DNA from: Strigops habroptila
Lineage: Eukaryota > Chordata > Aves > Psittaciformes > Psittacidae
Assembly (NCBI RefSeq): GCF_004027225.2
Contig: NC_044298.2
Coordinates: forward strand, 62,001-126,000
Direction: 5' to 3'
DNA length: 64,000 nt
Shown here in pieces: positions 13,448 to 22,899 of this stretch (its first letter is position 1; every line of letters starts with the position of its first letter). Made by a program: the position numbers and the translations under genes. The notes under the pieces were generated by a model. The model was given only the letters and a program-made list of their open reading frames with translations, had not been told where the DNA came from and did not search any database.

Positions 13448-15847
13448 TCTCTACCCAAACCAAGCCAAAATGAACCCCAAATCCAATTTGGGCACCAACA
13501 CAGAGCCACCCTCCAGCTGGATCCTGAGCAGACGGCTGCACAGCTCCAACTGCTCTGAGAAGAGCCAAGGAGAGCTCTGCCCTTCTCCCAATGGGCAGAG
13601 ATGGGCGAGAGCTGGGCAGTCCTTGAGCCCCCCACTCCCCCCAGTGCTTGCTCAGCTCCTCAAGCCTGGACTTGACCTCCAAGCCCCCAAACCAGCGTGG
13701 CGGGAACGGAGCCCTCCTGGCTTGGGAAAGAAGATCCAAAGAGTTGTTGAGCTCTTGGTTGGCAATTTGGTGACAGGAAAGCAGAAAGTCTTTTCTTTCC
13801 TTCCCCCTCCTGCGAATCAGTTCGTTTTCAAGGGCTTTTTCCTTTCAATTCTTAGGTTTTTCTATGTAGAAATGAGCTTAAAGCAACAGCAAAGTTGGGA
13901 GTTCCTTTGGGGTTCTGGCTCCTCTTCCCATGTCAGAGAGAAAAGGAAGGGATGATGCTATTTAAAAGGGGGGGAGTGGGGGGAAAGCTCTTAATATAAT
14001 ATTGTTGTCTTGGAAGAAGCATATTTATTTCCTTTCCCAGTCCCCCCAGTGCGGGTTCAGTGCAAAGGGATGGTTCCTGCAAGGAGGGAGCATGTCCTGG
14101 CTCTCCTCACAAGCTGCATGAGCACCAAGAGCTTGGCCAAGCTGCTTGGGAGAGGTGAAGAAGACTCTGGTCCTCCTTCCCCAGTCCCTCCCACCTCTTT
14201 GCTTCCAGCATTAGGAGGAAGGAGGGGAATTGCAGTGGAGCTGCTGGAAGAGAGAAGAGCCATGTGGGATTTGAACCCCAAATAAGGCTTGAGTGACCCT
14301 GGGATGGAGCAAACATCTCAGAAGGACCCAATGCCACCTCTTTTTGTCTGTTTTCCATTGTTTTTTTCCTTGCAATGAGGTGTTTGTGGAGGAGGAAGGA
14401 GGATCTCGAAGCCATTCTCTCTTCTGCTGGTTGTTCTGACACCCCACTGCTGCTATGCCGTGCTAAAGAGGGTGGTAGAACTTTGAGTGTTGGGTGTCCC
14501 CTCTCCTCACACCCCTCCCGGGCAGGCAGAGGCAGTGTCACTGCCCAGGAGGACACAAACCCTTTGGTGCTTTCAGCATCCCAAAAAAGAAGGGATGATG
14601 CTACTGGGATGGATGCTGGAAGAGCTTATTCCCCATGTAAGGGACCTTTGAGACCTCCATCCTGATGGCATCTCAAGCAACCTGTGTCTGACATCCTGTC
14701 TCACCACCATGCTTGGAAATGAAGAAATGGGTTGCTCCTGGGCTGCCTGAGTGGCCTCTTTGTAGCTCATCCGTGTCAATGTGCTCCAGAAGCAGATGTC
14801 TCCTCCCTCCACATGGACTCACAGCAGCTATGCAAGTACCAAACCACTCGTCTTCGATGTCTCCTCACATGGGCCAGCCAGAAGCTGCTACAAAAGGGGC
14901 CTAAGACAGCAAGTGACCTGCTCCAGTCATTGCAGACTTCCCAGCATGGGTCAGGATGTTCCTGGTGTTCAGGTAAAAGCCCAAACCAGCACAAATCCCC
15001 GAGGATTCATTTCTAGCCCCACTTCCAGTTCCTTTGCAGCATGCAGCCTTGTAGCACAGCAGGAACCTGCAAGCTCCAGCCCTCGGGGGCTGATGGGCAC
15101 ACAGAACCAGGGCTTCCCTCCGGGGTTTTGCTTCTGCAGCTTCTCCTGAGCCTCGTGGTGCTTTTCTAGGCTAAGCCAAGGAACCAACACAAGCAGAAGA
15201 GCAGGACCCAGCCTCTGGCTCCTCCTCTTAGAGGTCCAAGGTGGGCTGCGAAGCTTCACTTGCTCTTTGTTCCAGTGCTTTGATTTGAGGCCGTTGCTTT
15301 GGCGAAGCTCCTGAGGTTTGGTTGATGGGCTGGGGCCGTGCTTCCGCCCGGCATGGGACGGGGAAGCACAGAGGAAACCCCATCCCTTGGGCCACAATCC
15401 TGTGGGTTTGTGTGTCTCTTGGGTTTGGTTTTCTCTTCGTCACCACCACATTGAGCTTTGGGAGGGGTCGGGGCACACGGTGGTGGGGGCTGAGGCTTTC
15501 GGGGCTGTCCCAATGGCCACGGTCCCTCTGGTGCTGGTTGGACTTTGGCTCCGGGGCTTCAGGGGCTGTGCCAAGCGCCTCTTCCTTTTCCCAGCCTTGC
15601 TCGGGGTTGCCTTGCGCTTGGTTTGGCTCCTCCTCGAGCTCCCTGGGGCAGAGCCCAGGGTGAGGGCAGGGGAAGGTTGGCACAAGAGCCCGGGGCTTGC
15701 TTGGAGCTGAGGGATGCTCCGGCACGAGCCAAGCCCTGGCTCTGTGCTTGCGGTGGCAAAGGGCTGCTGGAGCTCAGCAGGGCCAGGAGGAGCTCGGGGG
15801 CTCTCACAGCATGTGCTTGACTGTGCCCCCACCACCTTGAGTAGCTT

Positions 15848-15853
15848 AATAAA
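15848..15853 (+). terminator. SMG5: Polyadenylation signal of SMG5
   Basis: AATAAA followed about 15-30 nt later by a GT-rich element (tgtttgtagcctgtgtcc). It is the only canonical signal downstream of the SMG5 stop before BGLAP, which converges from the other strand. Confidence 0.75.
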
Positions 15854-15874
15854 GCCCAGGATGTTTGTAGCCTG

Positions 15875-16625
15875 TGTCCTGTGCTCCCGCTGGGCCATGG
15901 GGATGGATGGAGGGATGGATGGAGCTCCAAGTCCCTCTTGTGTTGCTGCCCCCCTGGGCCCCCAATCATTCCATAGTTCCCAGGGCTGCCCGAGGATCCC
16001 GGCGCTCCCCACACTGTTCCCAGGGAATGGGATTCCTCTGAGGCTCAATAGATCCCTAAGGACGGGGGCTTGGGAAGTGTCACTCCCACTCCTGCGAGGC
16101 GGCTGCATCCCCTCGGGGTGGATGTGGACACCATGGGCTGAGCCTCAGGCATTCCCCGGGGTGCAGCTCCGGTCCCCTGCTCCCAAAGCCACCCCTCGCA
16201 GCAGGAGCAGCACCCAGGGGTGCCATCGGCCGCAGCTTCCCTATCTTTTACATTCAGCTGATGGGACCTGTCACTGGGGGGGGGGGGCATTTACGCTGCA
16301 CCCACCCCAGGTAGCACCCCCGCCACAGCCCCAGGGCATAGGATCCCCAAACCCACCCCAAATCCATGGATCCATCCCAAGCCCAGGAGCCCATTTCCAG
16401 CCAGTTGAGTGCAGGAACCTTGGGGCCCGTTGCCCTGTGCTGCAGGACCCCGGCAGCAGCCATGCAGGAGGCACCTGGAGCAGCCCCAAAGCCCCCCATA
16501 GTGCTTGGGATGAGCAGCTTCCAATGAGCCTGGAATAGCACAGGGATGGAGGGATGGGGACGGAGTGATGGGGATAGAGGGATGGGGACAGAGCCCACGG
16601 GGATGGACGAGGCAGAAGCTGCCGA
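15875..16625. other. Short intergenic spacer between convergent SMG5 and BGLAP
   Basis: Roughly 750 bp of GC-rich DNA with simple repeats (ggatgg-type at 15900-15925 and 16540-16590) and a poly-G run near 16275-16287. No coding exon was recognised. Mammals carry PAQR6 here; no multi-pass membrane protein frame is present on either strand. Confidence 0.65.
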
Positions 16626-16639
16626 CACTGTTTTGTGCG

Positions 16640-16645
16640 TTTATT
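16640..16645 (-). terminator. BGLAP: Polyadenylation signal of BGLAP
   Basis: TTTATT on the plus strand, i.e. AATAAA on the gene strand, about 100 nt past the BGLAP stop codon. This gives a very short 3' UTR, normal for osteocalcin. Confidence 0.8.
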
Positions 16646-16744
16646 TCTGTCCCGTTACCAGGAACGGGATGAAAACGGAGCTGTTGGGGGGGGGGGGGGG
16701 CTGGTGCTGGGAGCCCAGCGGGGCGCTGGGGGGCGCTGGGGGGG

Positions 16745-17636
16745 TTACACAAGGCCATAGTAGCGCCGATACGCCTCCTGGAAGCCGATTTGGTCGGCGA
16801 GCTCATCGCAGTCGGGGTTGAACTCACACACCTCCCGCTTGGCCTCCAGCGGGTCCCGCACGACGCCGTAGACACTGCTGGGACACAAGGGGAGGTTCGG
16901 GGGGGGGGGGGTCCTGCAGTAGGGACCCCCCCACCCCCCAGACATGGGGTGGATGCAGCAGGTCCCCCCCACGGTACCTGTCATAGATGTAATTCCTCTT
17001 GTGCCTCCTCATCTCGGCGCTGGTACGTTTGGATGCAAAGGCTGCAGGGACAGAGCAGGGGGTCGGGGGGGGCCGGGATGGGCCTCCCCCCTCCCATCCT
17101 CATCCCCACAGGGACACACGCAGCCGCTCACTCACCTTCAGATCTCGGAGAGTCGGCGCTGAGGGAGCGCTCCGGCCCTGGGGATGGAGCAGGGGGGTCA
17201 GAGCAGCCCCGGTCCCACTCTGGAATCGCATCCCAGCCCCTGCCCTGAGACCCCCTACACAAGAGGGACGTGGAGCTGCTGGAGCGAGGCCAGAGGAGGC
17301 CCTGGAGCTGCTGCGAGGGCTGGAGCAGCTCTGCTCTGGAGCCAGGCTGAGAGAGCTGGGCTGGGGCAGCCTGGAGAAGAGAAGGCTCCTGAAGGGGAGA
17401 CCTTAGAGCAGCTCCAGTGCCTAAAGGGGCTCCAGGAAACCTGGAGAGGGGCTTTGGACAAGGGATGGAGGGACAGGCCAAGGGGAATGGCTTTAACCTG
17501 CCAGAGGGGAGATTGAGGTGGGATGCTCCATCCAGCCCACCCGAGGGTCCCCATCACCCGTGGCTGCCCCATTACCTCTGCGGCAGAGGCCAAGGGCGAG
17601 GAGGGCCAGGAGGGGCAGCAGGACCAGGAGCCTCAT
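16745..17636 (-). CDS. BGLAP: Osteocalcin (bone gamma-carboxyglutamate protein)
   Basis: This is the secreted, vitamin K-dependent bone matrix protein. Four coding exons on the minus strand: 17636-17576, 17177-17136, 17041-16978, 16877-16745, giving 99 aa (human 100). The start ATG opens a signal peptide ([16 protein letters not shown]). The propeptide ([10 protein letters not shown]) keeps the gamma-carboxylase recognition region and ends in a basic RRHKR processing site. Cleavage there leaves a 49-residue mature peptide, the human length. In it Glu17, Glu21 and Glu24 (the three Gla positions) and Cys23/Cys29 (the disulfide) are all in register in [19 protein letters not shown], and the C terminus is AYRRYYGLV (human AYRRFYGPV). 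It lies about 1.1 kb downstream of PMF1 on the same strand, as in mammals. It looks intact and functional. Confidence 0.97.
17270..17518 (+). mobile_element. CR1 LINE internal fragment in BGLAP intron 1
   Basis: Plus orientation, antisense to BGLAP. It carries the middle block (ttggagcgaggccagaggagg to aacctgccagagggga) but stops before the usual 3' terminus, so it is broken at both ends. Confidence 0.8.
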
Positions 17637-17684
17637 GGTGCCTCTCTGCTGGGTCTGTCCTCACTGCCCTGCTCCCGGAACAGC

Positions 17685-17690
17685 TTTATA
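17685..17690 (-). promoter_or_regulatory. BGLAP: TATA box of BGLAP
   Basis: The gene-strand sequence reads ccCTATAAAGc, with TATAAA at 17690-17685, about 50 nt upstream of the start codon. This implies a cap site near 17,660. Osteocalcin genes are known to use a TATA box, and position and orientation fit. Confidence 0.8.
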
Positions 17691-17699
17691 GGGCGCTGC

Positions 17700-18375
17700 G
17701 GCCACCAAGGAGGGGCCCGGGGCCCGGCCGTGGTTATTTCCAGCACATCCGGGAGCGCAGCACAAGCAGCAATTGTGGTTTGGGATGAACTTGGTCCCCC
17801 CGGGAATGGGCAGAGCCCACAGGGAGGGGATGGTGCAGGCCTGGCCTCGTTGGCAGCAGAGATGGGGAGAGCTGGAACCGGAGCTCTCTGCATCCATCCC
17901 ACTCTCCATCGGAGCCCGGAGGGCTCAGGGCACCTCCAGGCTTGGCTCCCGTTCCCCTCCGGGCAGGGGGTGATGCTTCTCTCCAGGTCCTGCCCAGATT
18001 CCAGCTCCGGTAGATCCCACTGGAGCAGAACTGGAGGAGGGAAGGGCTGGACCAGCCCCTTTGTCAAACAAAGCCATAAGTACAGAGCACGGGAGCCAAG
18101 CACCGGCAGCGGGAGCCCATCCCGAGGGAACGGTGGCTCCAGTTGCTGTTGATTATAAAGCAGTGGGGGAAGCGCTGGTTCCACAGGAGGGAACGGTGCC
18201 CGAGCCAGGCAGGGCCGGGCTCTGGTGCCTCCCGTTAGAACCCTTGGTCTGCACCAGGCAGGGTCCAGCCCCCCAGAAGCTGCTGCCATCGGCTGAGGTG
18301 GTGGCAATGGGCTCAGTGACAGACAGTGGGTTCCAGGCATGGACACTGCAGCGCCGTGGTGTGAAGAATCCTAGG
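17700..18375. other. BGLAP upstream region / PMF1 3' flank
   Basis: About 680 bp between the BGLAP TATA box and the probable PMF1 poly(A) signal. It contains the Runx site and otherwise GC-rich unique sequence. No exon is recognised. Any distal osteocalcin elements, such as a vitamin D response element, should lie here, but I could not identify one confidently. Confidence 0.6.
17774..17780 (-). promoter_or_regulatory. BGLAP: Runx2-type OSE2 site upstream of BGLAP
   Basis: A perfect AACCACA lies on the gene strand, about 85 bp upstream of the TATA box and about 115 bp from the inferred cap site. This matches the known place and sequence of the osteoblast-specific element OSE2 in rodent osteocalcin promoters. 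A weaker related sequence (ATAACCACGG) lies near 17728-17738. Confidence 0.65.
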
Positions 18376-18379
18376 GGAT

Positions 18380-18385
18380 ATTTAT
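18380..18385 (-). terminator. PMF1: Probable polyadenylation signal of PMF1
   Basis: AATAAA on the gene strand about 395 nt beyond the PMF1 stop. It is the first canonical signal downstream and lies before the BGLAP promoter. Assignment is by position only. Confidence 0.55.
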
Positions 18386-18778
18386 TCCAAACACCATTTC
18401 CTGATGTGGACTTTGTGGGTTCCAGCTCCTCATTCCATGGATAAAGCACCCATCTCCCTCCCAACGCCCATGGGAGATCCCTTCAAGGCCCCCAGTTGAT
18501 GTGTACTGAGCTAGAACCACGCTCCCCCCAGCACCAAAGCAGCAGCCACCCACATCCATGGGATTCTCCTCCCTGCTGGGCTGAGAGCAGGAAACTGTCC
18601 CCAATTCCCAAAGCTCCTGTTGTGTCCTTTGTTATTCCTTTGATCCAGCTGGTGCAATCCAGCGGCTTTGCAGTCCTGCCGCAAGTTCCGTTTGGGCCTG
18701 ATGGGACAAACAGGAGCTGAACATTCCCTCCGGGATGAGGATCAAGCCCTGCGAGAGGTCCAGGACATCCCCACGTCC

Positions 18779-20177
18779 TCACTGGGGCTGCTGGAAGGTC
18801 AGGACGAGCTCCTGTTGCTCTTTACTAAGTGCCTGGAAGGGAAACAACCACCACTGAGCTCAGGCAAAGGCACAGGACACAGAGAGAGCACCCCCCCGGC
18901 TCCCCCCCCAGCTCTGGAGGCAATCCAAGGGCTCCCAAGGAGGCCTTTGCTACATGGAAGGCTTCAATCTAGAGCAGCCGTTGACCAGTGAGGCCACACG
19001 GGGTGTTGCTGGCACAGAAGGGGTTTGACTCGTTTCTGGGCCATTCTTTACCTGCCAGGCCCGTTTGTGAGCCTGGATTTGCTGCTGCAGCTCCGAGATC
19101 CTGCCCCTTCCCGCAAGCACCGACTCTGCCACCTTCTTGTTCTCCTCCTCCTTGTTCTTCAGGGCTCTGAGCAGGTAGGAGCGGTGCTTGAGGAGATAGG
19201 GCACGAGGGCACTGCGCGCGTCCTCCTCCGGGATCCCGCTGGGGCGCCTGCGGACAAAGGGGGATGTGGAGCAAGCAGAGAGCAAGGAGCTGGCAGGGGA
19301 ACTGGTGTCACACACCTCGGGGGAGGCCCCGGCTCCATTCCCCACCTCTGGCCCTGGCAGGAGGCAATGGGAGCCCCTGAGTGAGGTGGAGCCATAAGAG
19401 GGGGCTCTGGCAGAGCAGCAGCTCAGGCTCAAACACCCCCTTTTGGGTTCCTCACCTCCCCTCCGGTCTCAGCAGGGGTAACAGCCCCTTGTGCTGCGGC
19501 AGCACCCAGAGATGCCTGACCCCGAGGTGAGGAACCGGGGCTTTGGGTGCTTTGCGCTCACTGGCACCGCTGGTAAAGCCCAGGAGCAGAGCACAAGGTC
19601 TGTAGGACACCCCACATCCCCTACGGGCTGTGCCCCCCCCGCTGGCCCGCACCACGCAGGCTCCTCCTGCGGCTCTGCCTCCTCCACAATCTTATCCAGC
19701 GAGTCGAGGAGCGCCTCCAGGTTCCCTTCGTCCATCACCTCCTGGACCTCCGCCTGCAAAAGAGCCCGTCTCAGTCCCCCTCCGGCGGCTTAAAGCCGTT
19801 CCCCGCGTCCCCAGCCCCGCGCCCGGCGCCCCCTGAGAGCCCCCCCTCACCCTGATGGACGCCTGGAGCTGGGCCACGAACTGGCTGTGGATGCTCTTGG
19901 TCACCTCCGGCTGCAGCCTGTAGAAGCTGCGGTAGCAGCTGGCGAACCGCTGGTAGCTGCAACGGGGGGGGGACGGGACCGGTCACTGCGGGGAGCTCCC
20001 CAGAGCCCCGGCTCCCTCCTCACCCCCCGGCTCTCCCCCTCCCCACCTCCCGGCCGCCACCAGCTTCCCGAGGAACGCGTCCATCACGGTGCTGAAGAGC
20101 TGAGCGCGGCCGGGCCCGCCCGAAACGCTGCTGCTGCCGCCGCCGCCATCGCTGCCGCCGCCCCGCGCCTCCGCCAT
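18779..20177 (-). CDS. PMF1: PMF1, polyamine-modulated factor 1 (MIS12 complex subunit NNF1)
   Basis: PMF1 is the NNF1 subunit of the MIS12 kinetochore complex that links centromeric chromatin to microtubule-binding proteins. Five exons on the minus strand: 20177-20047, 19956-19851, 19753-19653, 19247-19052, 18832-18779, giving 195 aa (human 205). A Gly/Ser-rich N terminus (MAEARGGGSDGG) is followed by helical segments matching human PMF1: MDAFLGKLVAAGSYQRF, LDKIVEEAEPQEEPAW, RPSGIPEEDARSALVPYLL, and a coiled coil ending in KRAWQ. The tiny last exon encodes ALSKEQQELVLTFQQPQ, aligned with the human ALHREQRELVAVLREPE. An in-frame upstream ATG at 20231 exists, but the MAEA start matches the family. 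If the last intron is retained, a different 33-residue tail ending at 18950 results. Confidence 0.93.
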
Positions 20178-20216
20178 TGTTTGCCCCCTACAAACGGCCG
20201 CCCGCGCCGCCTCCCC

Positions 20217-20253
20217 ATTGGCTGCCGCCACAGCGCCGCGCCGCTGCCATTGG
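20217..20253 (-). promoter_or_regulatory. PMF1: Paired CCAAT boxes in the PMF1 promoter
   Basis: Two inverted ATTGG motifs (20217-20221 and 20249-20253) read CCAATGG on the PMF1 strand, spaced 32 bp apart, 40-76 bp upstream of the ATG in a CpG-rich TATA-less region. Paired NF-Y boxes at about this spacing are typical of G2/M cell-cycle genes, which suits a kinetochore protein. That NF-Y binds here is inference. Confidence 0.6.
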
Positions 20254-20429
20254 TGGATGAGCCGGGGAGGGCCCGCCCACGATTGAGGGCGCGCAGCGGA
20301 CTGGGGGGCGAGGCCCGGCTCATGGGGGCGTGGCCTGGAGCATCGGGGGCGGAGCCTTGCGGAAGGGGGCGTGGCCTGGCGGGCGTGGCTCGGCCCCGGG
20401 ACGCTGGAAAACTGCTCAAACGGTAAAAA

Positions 20430-21095
20430 ACGCGAATGTGCCCAAACGCCCCCCGGGGGTTAACGCTCCATCGGCCGCGTCCCGGCGGGAAGCAGCGAGG
20501 CAGGGCCTGAGGCAGGGCAATGGCTACAATAAACCGTCCTGGGAGCCCACGGGACCCCCCCCCCCGCTCCCTCCCTGTACTGTCACTCATGAAGCAGAAC
20601 TGAGCCGTCCCAAGGCGGGTGAACGAGCCCCGCTGAGCACACGGAGAGAGGCAAAAGCAGTTTTCTCTTAAGACAGTGCTCGCAGGAGCCAACCAGAACT
20701 CACCGCATTGGGGAAGGGGGATCACAGACTCACAGAGCAGTTTGGGTGGGAAGGGACCCCCGAAGCTCATCCAGTCCACCCCCTGCAACGAGCAGGGACA
20801 TCTCCAACCAGACCAGGTTGCCCAAACCCACATCCAGCCTGGCCCTGGATGCCTCCGGGGGGTTTGCGCTTGCTTGATGCACAGTTTCAGGTACTCCATG
20901 TGCTTTAGGCTGGTATTTTTCCAGCTTGTTCAGCTCCGTGCGCAGTCACTGCCACTGCTTCCCCTCTGCTGGCCAGGCCCCTCGGGAGGAAAAGCATCAA
21001 ACCCAAGCAGGAATAGCTGTGAGAGGACAGAAACCATCAGGCTCCCTCAGCACAACCACGCTTTTAAACCCAGGCATCACATCGAAGGTCTCTGA
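20430..21095. other. Intergenic spacer between PMF1 promoter and SLC25A44 3' end
   Basis: About 650 bp holding an old CR1 fragment (20727-20858) and a short poly-C run near 20560-20572. No exon was recognised on either strand. Confidence 0.6.
20727..20858 (-). mobile_element. Older CR1 LINE 3' fragment
   Basis: Diverged CR1 end in reverse (gtgggaagggacccccgaagc... ggttgcccaaacccacatcc), between PMF1 and SLC25A44. Confidence 0.65.
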
Positions 21096-21097
21096 AG

Positions 21098-22899
21098 TTT
21101 ATTAGTTGTCAAGAACTTCGCTGGTTACGAGAGGAACATGAAGCTGGAAAGTCCCTACATCCGTGCTGCCACTTCCCCACCACACACAGACACTTACCCT
21201 GCTGGTACCCACCAGAGCCTGATGGTTAGTTTTGATTTTAAACCAGGATTAGTACCACCTTTGTGTGAGAACGGGGCTACCACACGCTCGGGAGGGCCCC
21301 TGCAAGCCTTGAGGTGCTGCTGTTCCACTCTGGAAGAGCACTCTGCTATTACAGAAAGAACCAACAAAAAGGCAAGAGAGGAGCAGCTTGCAGAGTGCAT
21401 CACCACCTTCTTTAATGCTGCAAGACACAAAGGTGGGATTAAAAGGCCTTTCCTGCCTCATCTGCAACCCCACTCATGAGTACCACGTCTTCGAACCCAG
21501 TTCTGCACCTCATGGCACAAGCCTCGGTCCATCGTCAGCAGCATTTTGGCACCTCCAGCAGCAGCTGTGGCCCAGGCAGTCTCTGCTGGCGTGAAAAGGC
21601 AGCCAAGAGCCTGGCAGGAGCCACAGCGCAGCAGGACCAATGCTGCAACCAAGAATTCCAGCAGCAAGATGATGAGAGGCAGCGACCCCCCCGTGCTGTG
21701 GAGGTGCATCCCTCCCCTCGCAGGTGTCCACCTACCTGGGATGAGCACCATGGCATGAGGAGCGGCAAACCTCAACTACTGAGAGCCAAAGCAACCCCGT
21801 CAGCCCTTCTCCTCCCCTCTTGCTTCGTCACTCGATTGCAGGTTAAAAAACACAGGAGCATGGCTTAAGGTTTTGATCCAGCACGACAGTGCAAAGAGTC
21901 ATCCCTGCCCTTCCCAAACAGGAGAAGCAGGATTTAAACGTACAAAGTATTAGTGACCCATCACTTCTTATTCAATATGAACACGTCAACCAGGTTGGAA
22001 CTGGATCAAAAGCCAGTCCAAGGTTTCTTCCTTCCCCACCTCACATCCAGTTGGAGCTCAACTCACTCTCGTGCCGGCAGCACAAGCTTCCAAACGCCAC
22101 CCTTGTTTGTGCTTCAACTAAGGAAAAGGTGGGAAGTGGCAGCGGCCACCCTGAACATGCACTACTGACACGTTGAACAAGGCCACAGCACAACCACTCA
22201 GTCCCCCCCGAAATCAGAAGCAGCGTCCCTAAGATAAAAACATTAAATAACACCAGATTAAAAGCACAGGTTGAGTGTCCAAACTGCCACCAGGTGGTTA
22301 CAAACAGCTCGACTCCTGTTTTGCTGTTTGAAGGATGAGAGATAGGAAACCATTTTCTGAGTGCATACAAAAAGGGGATGTTACAGATCGCCTCAAAGAA
22401 GGGCTGAAGTGGTTCCAGGTTACTCACATCTAGAAATCAACGTGGGTGACTGGAGAAACGGGGCTGGATCTTCCAGCTTCCCACAGGACAAGTGCAGTGA
22501 GCAGCCAACCCACGAGAGGGCTCTTGCTGCCGTGTGCTGCCCTCTCCTCCGCGGCAGCTTGGCAACGATTAGAACAACTGAAGCTGGCTTTTGGCTCCAG
22601 CCAGGGAAGTCTTTCACCTAAAACCCCCCTACGGGAAGGAAGGTGGGGCCAGGATGTGCTCCTGGACAAAGCGTCACGGGCAAACTGCGTTGCCAAAGGT
22701 CACATCCTGATGGTTTGCAGCAGAGCACTGGGTGACAGGCGAACCCGAAGAGGCGAGCTGCAGGTGCTCTTGGTTCTGCCTTGTTCTGTGAAACCGGCTG
22801 GAGACAAAGGAGAAGGCAGCAGCTTCTCCTACCCTCAAGCTCTCCACCAGGACGGTCCAACCGAGGGTGCAAAGGAAGGTTTCTCTTCACCACTTGCCT
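21098..22899 (-). other. SLC25A44: SLC25A44 3' UTR with AATAAA at its end
   Basis: About 1.8 kb of unique sequence runs from the stop codon to a gene-strand AATAAA at 21103-21098. No CR1 element or open frame of note interrupts it, which is unlike the flanking DNA and suits a constrained UTR. Confidence 0.65.

Larger units (their letters stand above)
13306..15870 (+). other. SMG5: SMG5 3' UTR
   Basis: About 2.56 kb lies between the SMG5 stop and a canonical AATAAA at 15848-15853, which is followed by a GT-rich stretch. It contains a CAG/CAA-rich tract at about 13409-13447 and no recognisable gene. Open frames inside it have no conserved content. The 3' UTR boundary is inferred from the signal. 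Earlier weak signals (AATATA near 13994, AAATAA near 14280) could give shorter forms. Confidence 0.75.

Noticed and set aside
13044-13955. 303-codon plus-strand open frame
   Set aside because: Joins CR1 sequence, the last SMG5 exon in the wrong frame and 3' UTR; no conserved content.
20178-20231. Upstream in-frame ATG extension of PMF1 by 18 codons
   Set aside because: Sequence overlaps the CCAAT-box promoter and lacks homology; the downstream MAEA start matches the family.
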